A DNA stretch of 37,802 nucleotides from Oxalobacteraceae bacterium (lineage in GTDB: Bacteria; Pseudomonadota; Gammaproteobacteria; Burkholderiales; Burkholderiaceae_D), in assembly GCA_021768485.1 (NCBI GenBank), contig JAIZVZ010000033.1, positions 1-37,802 on the forward strand, in the 5' to 3' direction. Below, piece by piece: positions 1-8,372 of the stretch. The number at the start of each line of letters is the position of its first letter. Position 1 is the stretch's first letter. The position numbers were made by a program, and so were the translations under genes. The notes beneath the pieces were generated by a model. It saw only the letters and a program-made list of their open reading frames with translations, was not told the DNA's origin and did no database searches.

Positions 1-101
1 GGCGTGTGCAAGGCCGGGGTGACGGTCCAGACCACGTGGTAGCCGACATAAATGGCGAGCACGAAGATGATCAAGTTGATGATGGTGTGACTGACTTCCA
101 T
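1..101 (-). CDS. pntAb: NAD(P) transhydrogenase subunit alpha part 2 (PntAb), N-terminal fragment
   Basis: Only the first 33 codons lie in the window; the gene continues past the left edge. The visible protein begins MEVSHTIINL and runs into a hydrophobic segment (about residues 7-27) with the GYHVVWTVTP stretch typical of the small membrane subunit of split-alpha proton-translocating transhydrogenases. This subunit supplies membrane helices of the proton channel that couples hydride transfer between NADH and NADP+ to the proton gradient. The start is supported by an AGGAG ribosome site just upstream (on the minus strand, about 107-112). It lies 177 bp downstream of pntAa on the same strand, and pntB is expected outside the window. 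Identification is by recognition of the N-terminus and by context. Confidence 0.85.
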   Translation of the reverse strand, partial: MEVSHTIINLIIFVLAIYVGYHVVWTVTPALHT

Positions 102-238
102 GAGAATTCTCCTGATATTTTTTTGCCTGATGAATGCTGACAAGGGCTAATGAGGAACACTAACAAGCACCGACCAGCACTAACGGACACAAATGCAATT
201 TACTTCATTTTCCTGGCGCCGCGCTGCGCGCTTGGGCT

Positions 239-272
239 GGCGGCATGCGGCCTGCTGCGGCCGCACGCCGCC
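239..272 (-). other. Strong hairpin between pntAa and pntAb
   Basis: A perfect 14-bp stem (one G-U pair on the minus-strand RNA) at 239-252 and 259-272 with a 6-nt loop, starting 6 bases after the pntAa stop codon. No U-run follows it on the minus strand, so it is not a standard intrinsic terminator. It could block 3' exonucleases and stabilise the pntAa message or tune pntAb expression; the role is inferred. The rest of the 102-278 gap shows nothing else recognisable apart from the pntAb ribosome site. Confidence 0.7.
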
Positions 273-278
273 CCCCGC

Positions 279-1394
279 TCATTGACGCAGCAGCACGCCG
301 TCGGCGCACAACAAGGTGGCTTTGACGATCTCATCCTCGCGGTTGATCGCCAGCTTGCCTTCGGCATCGACGAGCAGCTTGAGAAAGTCGAGCACATTGC
401 GCGCATACAGCGCCGAGGCATCGGCCGCCACCAGCGTTGCCAGGTCCGGCAGGCCGATGATGGTCACGCCGTGCTTGACCACGGTGCGGTTCAGTTCCGA
501 CAGCGGGCAGTTGCCGCCCTGTTCGACCGCCATGTCGAGAATCACCGAGCCCGGTTTCATGGCCTTGACGGTTTCTTCCGAAATCAGCACCGGCGCGGCC
601 CGCCCCGGAATCAGGGCGGTGGTGATGATGATGTCGGCCAGCTTGGCGCGCTCATGCACCAGTTCGCCCTGACGCCGGATCCAGTCGGGCGGCATCATGC
701 GCGCATAACCGCCCACGCCTTGCGCGATTTCCTTTTCTTCATCGGTCAGGAATGGCACGTCGATGAATTTGGCGCCCAGCGATTCGACCTGTTCCTTGAC
801 CGGGGGCCGCACATCGGACGCTTCGATCACGGCGCCGAGCCGCTTGGCGGTGGCAATGGCCTGCAGGCCGGCCACGCCGACGCCCATGATCAGTACGCGC
901 GCGGCCTTGACGGTGCCGGCCGCCGTCATCAGCATCGGCATGAAGCGCTGGTATTCGTTGGCGGCCAGGATCACGGCCTTGTAGCCGGCGATATTGGCTT
1001 GCGAGGACAGAACGTCCATCGATTGCGCACGAGAGATGCGCGGCACCGCCTCCAGGGCAAAGGCGCGCAGCTTGTGGCCGTTCATCGCCGCATTGTTATC
1101 CTTGTCGAACGGATTGAGCATGCCGATCAGTACCGCATCGGCACTCATCAGGGCCCGCTCGTCGTTCGATGGTGCGCGCACCTTGAGCACCATTTCGCAA
1201 GCCAGCGCATCGCGCGCAGAGCCAATTTTCGCACCTGCGGCCAGGTAAGCGTCATCGATCACGGACGAGGCGATGCCGGCGCCGGTTTCGACGATCACTT
1301 GGTGCTTCGCCGCACACAGCTTTTTAACGGTTTCCGGCGTAGCGGCAACCCGCGTTTCGCCAGGACGCGTTTCTTTCGGTATCCCTATTTTCAT
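279..1394 (-). CDS. pntAa: NAD(P) transhydrogenase subunit alpha part 1 (PntAa)
   Basis: A 371-residue soluble NAD(H)-binding subunit of the proton-translocating transhydrogenase, which makes NADPH at the expense of the proton gradient. It starts MKIGIPKETRPGETRVA, the family N-terminus shared with alanine dehydrogenase. It has the RAQSMDVLSSQANIAGYKAV region at 122-141 and the Rossmann glycine motif GVGVAGLQAIATAKRLGA at 171-188, followed by an ASDVRP motif. The length fits a split alpha subunit that lacks the membrane helices, which pntAb supplies. The reading frame stays open 19 codons further upstream, but the ATG at 1394 has a GGAG ribosome site and gives the family start. It is the first gene of the operon. 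No clear promoter is visible in the 203-bp divergent gap to nudJ. Confidence 0.95.
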   Translation of the reverse strand: MKIGIPKETRPGETRVAATPETVKKLCAAKHQVIVETGAGIASSVIDDAYLAAGAKIGSARDALACEMVLKVRAPSNDERALMSADAVLIGMLNPFDKDNNAAMNGHKLRAFALEAVPRISRAQSMDVLSSQANIAGYKAVILAANEYQRFMPMLMTAAGTVKAARVLIMGVGVAGLQAIATAKRLGAVIEASDVRPPVKEQVESLGAKFIDVPFLTDEEKEIAQGVGGYARMMPPDWIRRQGELVHERAKLADIIITTALIPGRAAPVLISEETVKAMKPGSVILDMAVEQGGNCPLSELNRTVVKHGVTIIGLPDLATLVAADASALYARNVLDFLKLLVDAEGKLAINREDEIVKATLLCADGVLLRQ

Positions 1395-1597
1395 GCAAGA
1401 CTCCAATAAAATATGATTTTGCTCAAAGTTCGATGATTGCGCGGCAGGCAAGCTGTCGATTCGACCACAATCTTACACGCAAACAATAAATATTTACCAA
1501 GAAATTGGATCTAAGAGCCAGTAATTCTTACAAGCTGTAAAATACTAAATATTGAGAAAACGTAAAACGATATGATGTTGTTAAGAGTAGTAAAACC

Positions 1598-2086
1598 ATG
1601 ACCGAACGCTGGAAACCTGCCGTCACCGTCGCCGCGGTCATCGAACGCGACGGTTTGTTCCTGCTGGTCGAAGAGACCACCTCGAACGGCTTGCGCCTGA
1701 ATCAGCCGGCCGGCCACCTCGAACCGCATGAATCGCTGGAACAGGCCGTGGTGCGCGAAACGCTGGAAGAGACCGGCCACGATTTCGTGCCAACAATGCT
1801 GATTGGCACTTATTTGACACCCAATTTCGCCCAGATAAAGCAGCAAGGCACTTATCTGCGCTTCGCTTTTGCCGGCCGGCTCGGACCACGCCAGACCGAG
1901 CAGCTCGATGCCGGCATTGTCCGCACGCTGTGGATGTCGCGCGCCGAACTGGCCGCCTGCCCGCAGCGCCATCGCAGCCCGCTGGTCTTGGCCTGCATCG
2001 ACGATTATCTTGCTGGGAAACAAGTACCACTCGACATGCTGTACACGCATCCAGACCTGGCCAGAGCGGGCGGAAAAACGTCATAG
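1598..2086 (+). CDS. nudJ: Nudix hydrolase, NudJ-like phosphatase
   Basis: A 162-residue Nudix hydrolase. The Nudix box is complete: G39, E45, then R53-E54, E57-E58 and G60, which bind the catalytic divalent metal. The neighbouring motif NQPAGHLEPHESLEQA and the C-terminal RSPLV..CI..YLAG..YPL-like stretch resemble E. coli NudJ (YmfB), which hydrolyses nucleoside tri- and diphosphates and thiamine pyrimidine pyrophosphate. In E. coli nudJ directly precedes mnmA, as it does here with a 135-bp gap, which supports the assignment. The protein is cytosolic. The exact substrate cannot be read from sequence. A weak AAGAG ribosome site precedes the ATG. Confidence 0.88.
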   Translation: MTERWKPAVTVAAVIERDGLFLLVEETTSNGLRLNQPAGHLEPHESLEQAVVRETLEETGHDFVPTMLIGTYLTPNFAQIKQQGTYLRFAFAGRLGPRQTEQLDAGIVRTLWMSRAELAACPQRHRSPLVLACIDDYLAGKQVPLDMLYTHPDLARAGGKTS

Positions 2087-2221
2087 TTTAAAATAGATAC
2101 AAGAAATGCGCTGGAAGCAGCTGGCAGACGCAGGTGCAAATGCGCTTGAAATACGCGTGCCAACGGCAAAACCGGCGCATGCGCAGTGCATTTGAAGTTG
2201 AAATAACAAGGAAGAATTGGC

Positions 2222-3325
2222 ATGAGTAAGAAAAAAATCGTCATCGGCATGTCTGGCGGCGTCGACTCGTCGGTGGCGGCCTGGATGCTCAAGGAGCAAG
2301 GCTATGAAGTCATCGGCCTGTTCATGAAAAACTGGGAAGACGACGACGATTCCGAATTCTGCTCCTCGCGCCAGGACTGGATCGACGCGGCCAGCGTGGC
2401 CGACGTGATCGGCGTCGATATCGAAGCGGTCAATTTTTCGGCCGAATACAAGGACCGCGTGTTCGCCGAATTTCTGCGCGAATACCAGGCCGGCCGCACG
2501 CCCAATCCCGACGTGCTGTGCAATGCCGAAATCAAGTTCAAGGCCTTTCTCGACCATGCGATGACGCTCGGCGCCGACCTGATCGCGACCGGCCACTATG
2601 CGCGCGTGCGCGAGAACGGCGGCAGTTTCGAATTATTGAAGGCGGTCGATGCGACCAAGGATCAAAGCTATTTCCTGCATCGCCTGAACCAGGCCCAGTT
2701 GTCGAAGACCCTGTTCCCGCTCGGCGAGATCGCCAAGACCGAAGTGCGCAAGATCGCCGCCAAGCTGCAGTTGCCGAACGCCACCAAGAAAGACTCGACC
2801 GGCATCTGCTTCATCGGCGAGCGCCCGTTCCGCGAATTCCTGAACCGCTACCTGTCCTACCAGCCGGGGCCGATCAAGACCGACGACGGCAAGACCGTCG
2901 GCCAGCATGTCGGCCTGAGCTTTTACACGCTGGGCCAGCGCAAGGGCATCGGCATCGGCGGCATGAAGGCCTACAAGAATGCCGACGGCACCAGCGATGC
3001 CTGGTATGTGGCGCGCAAGGATATCGAAAACAACACTTTGTACATCGTCCAGGGCCACGCCCATCCGTGGCTGCTGTCGCCGGCGCTGCTGGCGGCCGAT
3101 GCCAGCTGGGTAGCCGGCAAGGCGCCGGCGCCATCGGCCTTGTCGGCCAAGACGCGCTACCGGCAGGCCGATGTCGATTGCATGATCGGCGAGGCACGGG
3201 ACGGCAATTTCGCGCTGCGCTTTAGCGATGCGCAATGGGCCGTCACGCCCGGACAATCGGCCGTGCTGTACCAGGGCGATGTCTGCCTCGGCGGCGGCAT
3301 CATCAATAGCGCCAGCGACCGCTAG
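2222..3325 (+). CDS. mnmA: tRNA-specific 2-thiouridylase MnmA
   Basis: A 367-residue cytosolic enzyme that 2-thiolates U34 in the anticodon of Lys, Glu and Gln tRNAs, using ATP to adenylate the base and sulfur relayed as persulfide. The N-terminal PP-loop GMSGGVDSS is at 9-17. The two catalytic cysteines are visible: C100 in NPDVLCN and C196 in [11 protein letters not shown]. The segment GHYAR (about 124-128) and the DQSYFL motif are intact, and the C-terminal beta-barrel is present. Length is normal for the family. The ATG at 2222 has an AAGGAAG ribosome site 7 bases upstream. A TAAAAT near 2089 could be part of a promoter of its own, but no good -35 is seen. It lies downstream of nudJ and convergent with the receiver gene. 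Confidence 0.98.
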   Translation: MSKKKIVIGMSGGVDSSVAAWMLKEQGYEVIGLFMKNWEDDDDSEFCSSRQDWIDAASVADVIGVDIEAVNFSAEYKDRVFAEFLREYQAGRTPNPDVLCNAEIKFKAFLDHAMTLGADLIATGHYARVRENGGSFELLKAVDATKDQSYFLHRLNQAQLSKTLFPLGEIAKTEVRKIAAKLQLPNATKKDSTGICFIGERPFREFLNRYLSYQPGPIKTDDGKTVGQHVGLSFYTLGQRKGIGIGGMKAYKNADGTSDAWYVARKDIENNTLYIVQGHAHPWLLSPALLAADASWVAGKAPAPSALSAKTRYRQADVDCMIGEARDGNFALRFSDAQWAVTPGQSAVLYQGDVCLGGGIINSASDR

Positions 3326-3408
3326 GCTAAAAACAGACTGAAACCGGGTTAAAGCCGAGCGCCGCCAGCGCGCCGCGCCAGGTCGCGCAGAACGGCCCGA
3401 GTCAGTCT

Positions 3409-3434
3409 GGATGCAGCGTCAGGATGCGGCGTCA
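3409..3434. repeat. 13-bp tandem duplication at the 3' end of the receiver gene
   Basis: Two adjacent 13-bp units at 3409-3421 and 3422-3434 match at 12 of 13 positions. The second encodes the last residues (DAAS) of the receiver protein on the minus strand; the first contains its stop codon. It looks like a slippage duplication at the C-terminus. The remaining mnmA-receiver gap holds a spaced 8-bp inverted repeat (3334-3341 and 3402-3409) and no convincing terminator. Confidence 0.6.
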
Positions 3435-3835
3435 GGCTCGGTGCCCGAACTGGCGCGCGCCTGGTGTTTTTTGACCAGTGTCAGCACCGCTTTGCGGATG
3501 GTATTGAGGACGGTCGCCTCGTTAAACGGTTTGACGATAAAGCCATGCACGCCGCGCTGATGGGCATCTTGCAGCATGGCGGCGTCAAACTGGACCGAAA
3601 CCATGAAAATCAGGGCTTTCGGCGCCGCCTGCAACAAGGCCGGCAAGACTTCACGGTCTTCATTCATCTGTTCGGCATTGATGCAGATGATGTGCGGCTG
3701 AAATCTGGTCGCCAGGGAAATTGCCTTGGCCCCCGAATTGGTGCCGCCAACCACCTCGTAACTGCCGTTGGTTAAAATTTGCGCTAATAAATCGCGGGCG
3801 ATGGCATTACCATCAAATAATACTGCCTTTAACAT
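3419..3835 (-). CDS. Degenerate CheY-like receiver domain protein lacking the phosphoacceptor Asp
   Basis: A 138-residue stand-alone receiver domain with no output domain. The start at 3835 (MLKAVLFDGN) has an AGGGGA ribosome site; longer frames add non-homologous residues. The fold landmarks are present: D8 at the end of strand 1, S80 in LIFMVS in place of CheY T87, and K102 in GFIVKPF in place of CheY K109. Two positions are altered. The second acidic-pocket residue after D8 is G9, and the phosphoacceptor position (CheY D57) is N53 in IICINAEQ. The codon is AAT, so this is not an ambiguous reading. Classical aspartyl phosphorylation is therefore unlikely, and the protein may work as a constitutive or protein-binding pseudo-receiver. 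No kinase gene is adjacent. Function unknown. Confidence 0.85.
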   Translation of the reverse strand: MLKAVLFDGNAIARDLLAQILTNGSYEVVGGTNSGAKAISLATRFQPHIICINAEQMNEDREVLPALLQAAPKALIFMVSVQFDAAMLQDAHQRGVHGFIVKPFNEATVLNTIRKAVLTLVKKHQARASSGTEPDAAS

Positions 3836-3925
3836 AGTGCAAAATCCCCTGGGAACGGATAGCGTAAAAGTATTGCATAAGCGCAACTCAAGAAGTTCAC
3901 ATAATAAACGCAAACCGTCGAGCTG

Positions 3926-4714
3926 TCATGCGCCAGCTTGCGAAAAAACCAGCGTGTTCCACGTTACGCCAAGCGTGACATCCATTTTCAGCGCCACCAG
4001 CTGGCGCGAGACCGCCAGCAAATCGCGCTCCTTGCGCAAGCGCTCGCCCAGCGTGCTCTTCAGGATGCCGGCGCCGGCCATCACGCCCTCGAGGTCTTTA
4101 TAGGCCAGCAGCAGCTTGGCGGCGGTCTTGGTGCCGACCTTCGACACCCCCGGCACGCCGTCGGCGGCATCGCCGGCCAGCGCCAGCAAGTCGGCCAGCA
4201 TGGCCGGCGGCACGCCGAATTTGCGTTCGACCCAGGCGCTGTCGTGCCATTCGCCCTTGAAATAATCCCATACCAGCGCGCCGTGCGCGATCAAGACATG
4301 CAAATCCTTGTCATTGGACGCGATGATGGCCTCGCCGCGGCCATCGCCAAGCCAGCGCCCGACGGCCGTGGCAATCACATCGTCGGCTTCGACCCCCGGC
4401 ACGCTGACCACCGTCAGACCGAGTTCCTGCAGTTGCCGGTAAAACGCCGGCAAGGCCTCGCGCAGCGGCGCCGGCATCGGCGCCCGGTGCTGGCGGTAAG
4501 CCGGATAGACATCGTGGCGCCAGGTATGGCCGCCGAAATCGAAAGCCGCCAGGACATGGCTCGGCTGATGCGTGGCCAGCAATTTGCGAAACGACGACAA
4601 GGCATGGCCGAGGGCGATGGCGGCCTTGTCGGCGCTGTCCTCCTCCGGCCCGGCCTCATAGACGCGACGCACGATATTGAGCCCGTCAATTGCCAGCAAT
4701 TTTCCTAGTTGCAT
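3926..4714 (-). CDS. 5'-3' exonuclease / flap endonuclease (Xni-like), without polymerase domain
   Basis: A 262-residue protein matching the 5'-nuclease domain of DNA polymerase I and stand-alone Xni/ExoIX proteins. It starts MQLGKLLAIDG with metal-binding D10. The arch-region motif FDFGGHTWRHDVYPAYRQHR spans about 58-77. Acidic clusters follow at GVEADD (107-112) and SNDKD (133-137). The helix-3-turn-helix DNA-binding motif, GDAADGVPGVSKVGTKTAAKLL, spans about 181-202. The expected role is structure-specific cleavage of 5' flaps in replication and repair. The start at 4714 was chosen because the family N-terminus begins there; 19 upstream codons are unlike the family. The gap to the receiver gene is 90 bp and the two could be co-transcribed. 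Confidence 0.9.
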   Translation of the reverse strand: MQLGKLLAIDGLNIVRRVYEAGPEEDSADKAAIALGHALSSFRKLLATHQPSHVLAAFDFGGHTWRHDVYPAYRQHRAPMPAPLREALPAFYRQLQELGLTVVSVPGVEADDVIATAVGRWLGDGRGEAIIASNDKDLHVLIAHGALVWDYFKGEWHDSAWVERKFGVPPAMLADLLALAGDAADGVPGVSKVGTKTAAKLLLAYKDLEGVMAGAGILKSTLGERLRKERDLLAVSRQLVALKMDVTLGVTWNTLVFSQAGA

Positions 4715-4824
4715 GTACGCCCGCCAAATATGATGTAAACGCCCAAGCTTGAAGCGTGATGCCAAAAGCACACCATGATAACGAAAAAAAGCCGCCCTGC
4801 CTTTGCGACGGCATGCGAAAGCAC

Positions 4825-4871
4825 TTGCATTTATTGGCCTGCGCGAACATAATCAAATACGAATCATTATC
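4825..4871 (+). promoter_or_regulatory. Sigma-70-type promoter with Fur box upstream of hemP-tonB
   Basis: TTGCAT at 4825-4830 (-35) and CATAAT at 4848-4853 (-10) are separated by exactly 17 bp. Directly downstream, 4853-4871 matches the 19-bp Fur consensus at 13 of 19 positions, with the right half (AATCATTATC) perfect and the left half weak. Placement over the start point predicts repression by iron-loaded Fur. The rest of the 4715-5004 gap shows no other gene. Confidence 0.72.
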
Positions 4872-5004
4872 ATTAAAAATTCCCGCGTCTTGATAACCAG
4901 GTAAACACGGTATTCGTCGCGGCATGAGTTGCAAGCGCCGCCGCACTTCCGGCCAGGCAGCATTGCCCTTTACGAACGACTTTACGATATTCAAGAACAC
5001 CTGT

Positions 5005-5184
5005 ATGCCACCTGCACCGACACCTGTTACAGCCGTTCCGCGCGAAAGCGCCACACAGGGCGCCCTCGTACGCATCAGCAGCAGCGATTTGATGCAATCG
5101 ATGCGCGAAATCGAAATCGAGCATGGCGGCCGGATTTACCGCTTGCGCATTACCAGTTCCAACAAATTAATTCTGACCGCCTGA
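5005..5184 (+). CDS. hemP: Hemin uptake protein HemP
   Basis: A small protein of 59 residues if it begins at the ATG at 5005. The C-terminal half carries the HemP signature: REIEIEHGGRIYRLRIT followed by the terminal NKLILTA. HemP/HmuP proteins of Burkholderia and rhizobia are needed for expression of heme-uptake genes, probably as small regulators. The frame is open from 4924, but the extra 27 residues are not family-like and neither start has a strong ribosome site, so the start is uncertain. The gene sits under a Fur-box promoter and 16 bp upstream of a tonB gene, which supports an iron-responsive role. Confidence 0.88.
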   Translation: MPPAPTPVTAVPRESATQGALVRISSSDLMQSMREIEIEHGGRIYRLRITSSNKLILTA

Positions 5185-5200
5185 CCAGCCGGAGAAATGC

Positions 5201-5920
5201 ATGAATAATCTTGCCGCATCCGCCTACCGCTTCTTGCCCAAGCCTTCCGCGCCGCCGTTCGGCGCTGCGCGGCCGTCGCGCCGCTGGCTGCTGGCCGCCA
5301 TCCTGCTGTTTCACGGCATCCTGTTTTACGCGCTCGCGCATGGCATGGTGCACGCACCGAGCATGCCGGCCACGCCGCGCGAAGTATTCGTCAGCCTGAT
5401 CGGCGCCCCGGCCGCCAAGCCGGCCGCGCCCTCGATCCCGACCCCGGTCGTCGAGCACTTCCGCCAGCAGGTCGATGTGCCGATGCCGCAAATTCAGCTG
5501 GCCATGCACGACAGCGTGCTGCCGGCCGCCGCGCCGACGGCCAGCGTGGCACCGGCGGCCAGCGTGGCCAGCGTCAGCCAGGCCGCGCCGACCAGCGCGC
5601 CGCAAGTGGCCGCAGTCGCCACGCAAACAGCCGCGCCGAAGACGCTGCGCAGCGGCATCAGCTACCTGCGCGCGCCGCAACCGCAATATCCGTCGCTGGC
5701 CCGCAAGCTCGGCGAACAGGGCACGGTCTTGCTGCGCGTTTTCGTCAACGAACAGGGCCATCCCGAGCGCGTCGATATCAGCCAGTCCTCGGGCTCGGCC
5801 CGGCTCGATGAAGCCGCGCGCCAGGCCGTGCTGCGCGCCTTGTTCAAGCCGTATAGCGAAGGCGGAGTGGCGCAAGCCATGTTTGCCATGGTGCCCATCA
5901 AATTCGCCACCGATGCCTGA
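5201..5920 (+). CDS. tonB: TonB-family energy transducer
   Basis: A 239-residue inner-membrane protein. It has a basic N-terminus (ending SRR at 26-28), one membrane anchor at about 29-47, and an Ala/Pro-rich periplasmic linker at about 60-150. The C-terminal TonB domain, about 158-239, contains PQYPSLARKLGEQGTVLLRV and the RLDEAARQAV helix. It should pass proton-motive energy from ExbB/ExbD to outer-membrane receptors; here that is probably heme or siderophore uptake, because it follows hemP by 16 bp behind a Fur box. The linker is less Pro-Lys-rich than in E. coli TonB. No exbBD or receptor gene is in the window. A ribosome site (GGAGA) precedes the ATG. Confidence 0.93.
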   Translation: MNNLAASAYRFLPKPSAPPFGAARPSRRWLLAAILLFHGILFYALAHGMVHAPSMPATPREVFVSLIGAPAAKPAAPSIPTPVVEHFRQQVDVPMPQIQLAMHDSVLPAAAPTASVAPAASVASVSQAAPTSAPQVAAVATQTAAPKTLRSGISYLRAPQPQYPSLARKLGEQGTVLLRVFVNEQGHPERVDISQSSGSARLDEAARQAVLRALFKPYSEGGVAQAMFAMVPIKFATDA

Positions 5921-5955
5921 GCACGGCCAGCATACGACAATATAAACAACATACC

Positions 5956-6029
5956 GCAGCAAAAAAAGCAGCAAAAAAGCAGCAAAAAAAACGGCGCCGA
6001 CAGGTCAACTGAAGGCGCCGCTTTTTTTT
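5956..6029. terminator. Bidirectional intrinsic terminator between tonB and gst
   Basis: A 7-bp stem (5992-5998 with 6014-6020) is flanked by eight A (5984-5991) and eight T (6022-6029), so it can stop transcription of tonB on the plus strand and of the GST gene on the minus strand. Immediately upstream are three tandem units of GCAGC plus an A-run (5956-5967, 5968-5978, 5979-5991), the last of which supplies the A-tract. Confidence 0.9.
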
Positions 6030-6040
6030 GCCCGCCGGCT

Positions 6041-6655
6041 TTAACGCGGCGGTACCGTATCCTTGAATGACTGCCGCTCCGACAGCTTGTCGAACAGCTT
6101 GGCCAGGTTAGGATAATCGCCGCGCCAGTCGATCTCGGGGAAGCGGAAATCGAGCCAGCCGAGGACGCAACCGACGGCAACATCGGCCAGCGAATAATGG
6201 GTGCCGGCGCAAAACGCGGTTTCGCCGAGATTGGTCGACATCACCTGCAAGCCTTGCCGCACTTTGCGCAACTGGCGCTCGACCCAGTCGGCACTTTGCA
6301 ATTCGGCCGGGCGCAGCGTTTTTTCGAGCCGCACCAGAATGGCGGCATCGGCCACGCCATCGGCCAGCGCTTCCCAGCATTTGATTTCGGCGCGTTCGCG
6401 ACCGTTACTTGCAGGCAATAATTTACAGACCGGCGTCAGAACATCGAGATATTCAACAATGACGCGCGAATCGAACAGCGCCGCGCCATCGTCCATCATC
6501 AGGCATGGCACTTTGCCCAAAGGGTTGCTGTCCTGGATCACCGTATCGGCGGCCCACACATTCTCCAGTTCGAATTGACAGTCGAGTTTTTTTTCCGCAA
6601 GAACGATGCGAACCTTGCGGACAAACGGGCTGGTAAGGGAACCGATGAGTTTCAT
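6041..6655 (-). CDS. Glutathione S-transferase, YibF-like
   Basis: A 204-residue cytosolic GST. The thioredoxin-fold N-terminal domain starts MKLIGSLTSPFVRKVRIVL and holds the NPLGKVPCL cis-proline motif (about 44-52) and DSRVIVEYLD, the glutathione gamma-glutamyl site. The C-terminal helical domain has SLADVAVGCVLGWLDFR. The pattern of TSPFVRK, NPLGKVP and ALADGV..A closely resembles E. coli YibF. The catalytic residue is not obvious, although Ser in TSPF is a candidate as in beta/nu-type relatives. Substrate unknown. It is convergent with tonB and divergent from purB with a 161-bp gap in which I see no clear promoter. Confidence 0.88.
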   Translation of the reverse strand: MKLIGSLTSPFVRKVRIVLAEKKLDCQFELENVWAADTVIQDSNPLGKVPCLMMDDGAALFDSRVIVEYLDVLTPVCKLLPASNGRERAEIKCWEALADGVADAAILVRLEKTLRPAELQSADWVERQLRKVRQGLQVMSTNLGETAFCAGTHYSLADVAVGCVLGWLDFRFPEIDWRGDYPNLAKLFDKLSERQSFKDTVPPR

Positions 6656-6810
6656 AAATGCTTAGTAAATGGAATAAAGTCGGAGTATATCATCGGCCTC
6701 GGGAACGCGAGCGACGCCTTGCGCCCTGCAAATGGTAAAATGACGATGTTTATCGAGACGCGCAATGAATTTGCTGCTCTCGTCGCACTTTTCCCTTCTT
6801 TTTAGCCTAG

Positions 6811-8184
<1,374 letters not shown>

Positions 8185-8261
8185 GCCGCCGCGATTTATT
8201 TGCACGGCAAAACAGCGGGGCGCGCATGGCCACCGATGTTTTGCTTGCAAATGCAATAACA

Positions 8262-8298
8262 AACGCAGATTATTCATCCGAATATCTGCGTTTTTTTT
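8262..8298 (+). terminator. Intrinsic terminator of purB
   Basis: A 9-bp stem (8262-8270 with 8284-8292) and a 13-nt loop run into a T-run ending at 8298, 78 bp after the purB stop codon. Confidence 0.9.
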
Positions 8299-8327
8299 CG
8301 CCGCCAGCAGACTTTCCAAAAATTTGT

Positions 8328-8360
8328 TATATTGCTAGAAATTAGTACTAACGCGAACTA
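8328..8360 (+). promoter_or_regulatory. cybB promoter region with putative MarR operator
   Basis: TATATT at 8328-8333 is a candidate -10. At 8343-8360 lies TAGTACTAACGCGAACTA, containing the perfect 10-bp palindrome TTAGTACTAA (8342-8351). The 18-bp element is 16/18 identical to one just downstream of the -10 of the marR gene at 36839. Position at the expected start of transcription predicts repression. No good -35 is visible. Confidence 0.55.
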
Positions 8361-8372
8361 CTTGGAGATCTC

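Noticed and set aside
150-1409. 419-codon plus-strand frame opposite pntAa
   Set aside because: Antisense shadow rich in His, Arg, Gly and Gln; pntAa on the other strand has full family motifs.
3334-3409. 8-bp inverted repeat CAGACTGA / TCAGTCTG spaced by 60 bp after mnmA
   Set aside because: Arms are short and far apart with no T-run, so a terminator or element end cannot be supported.
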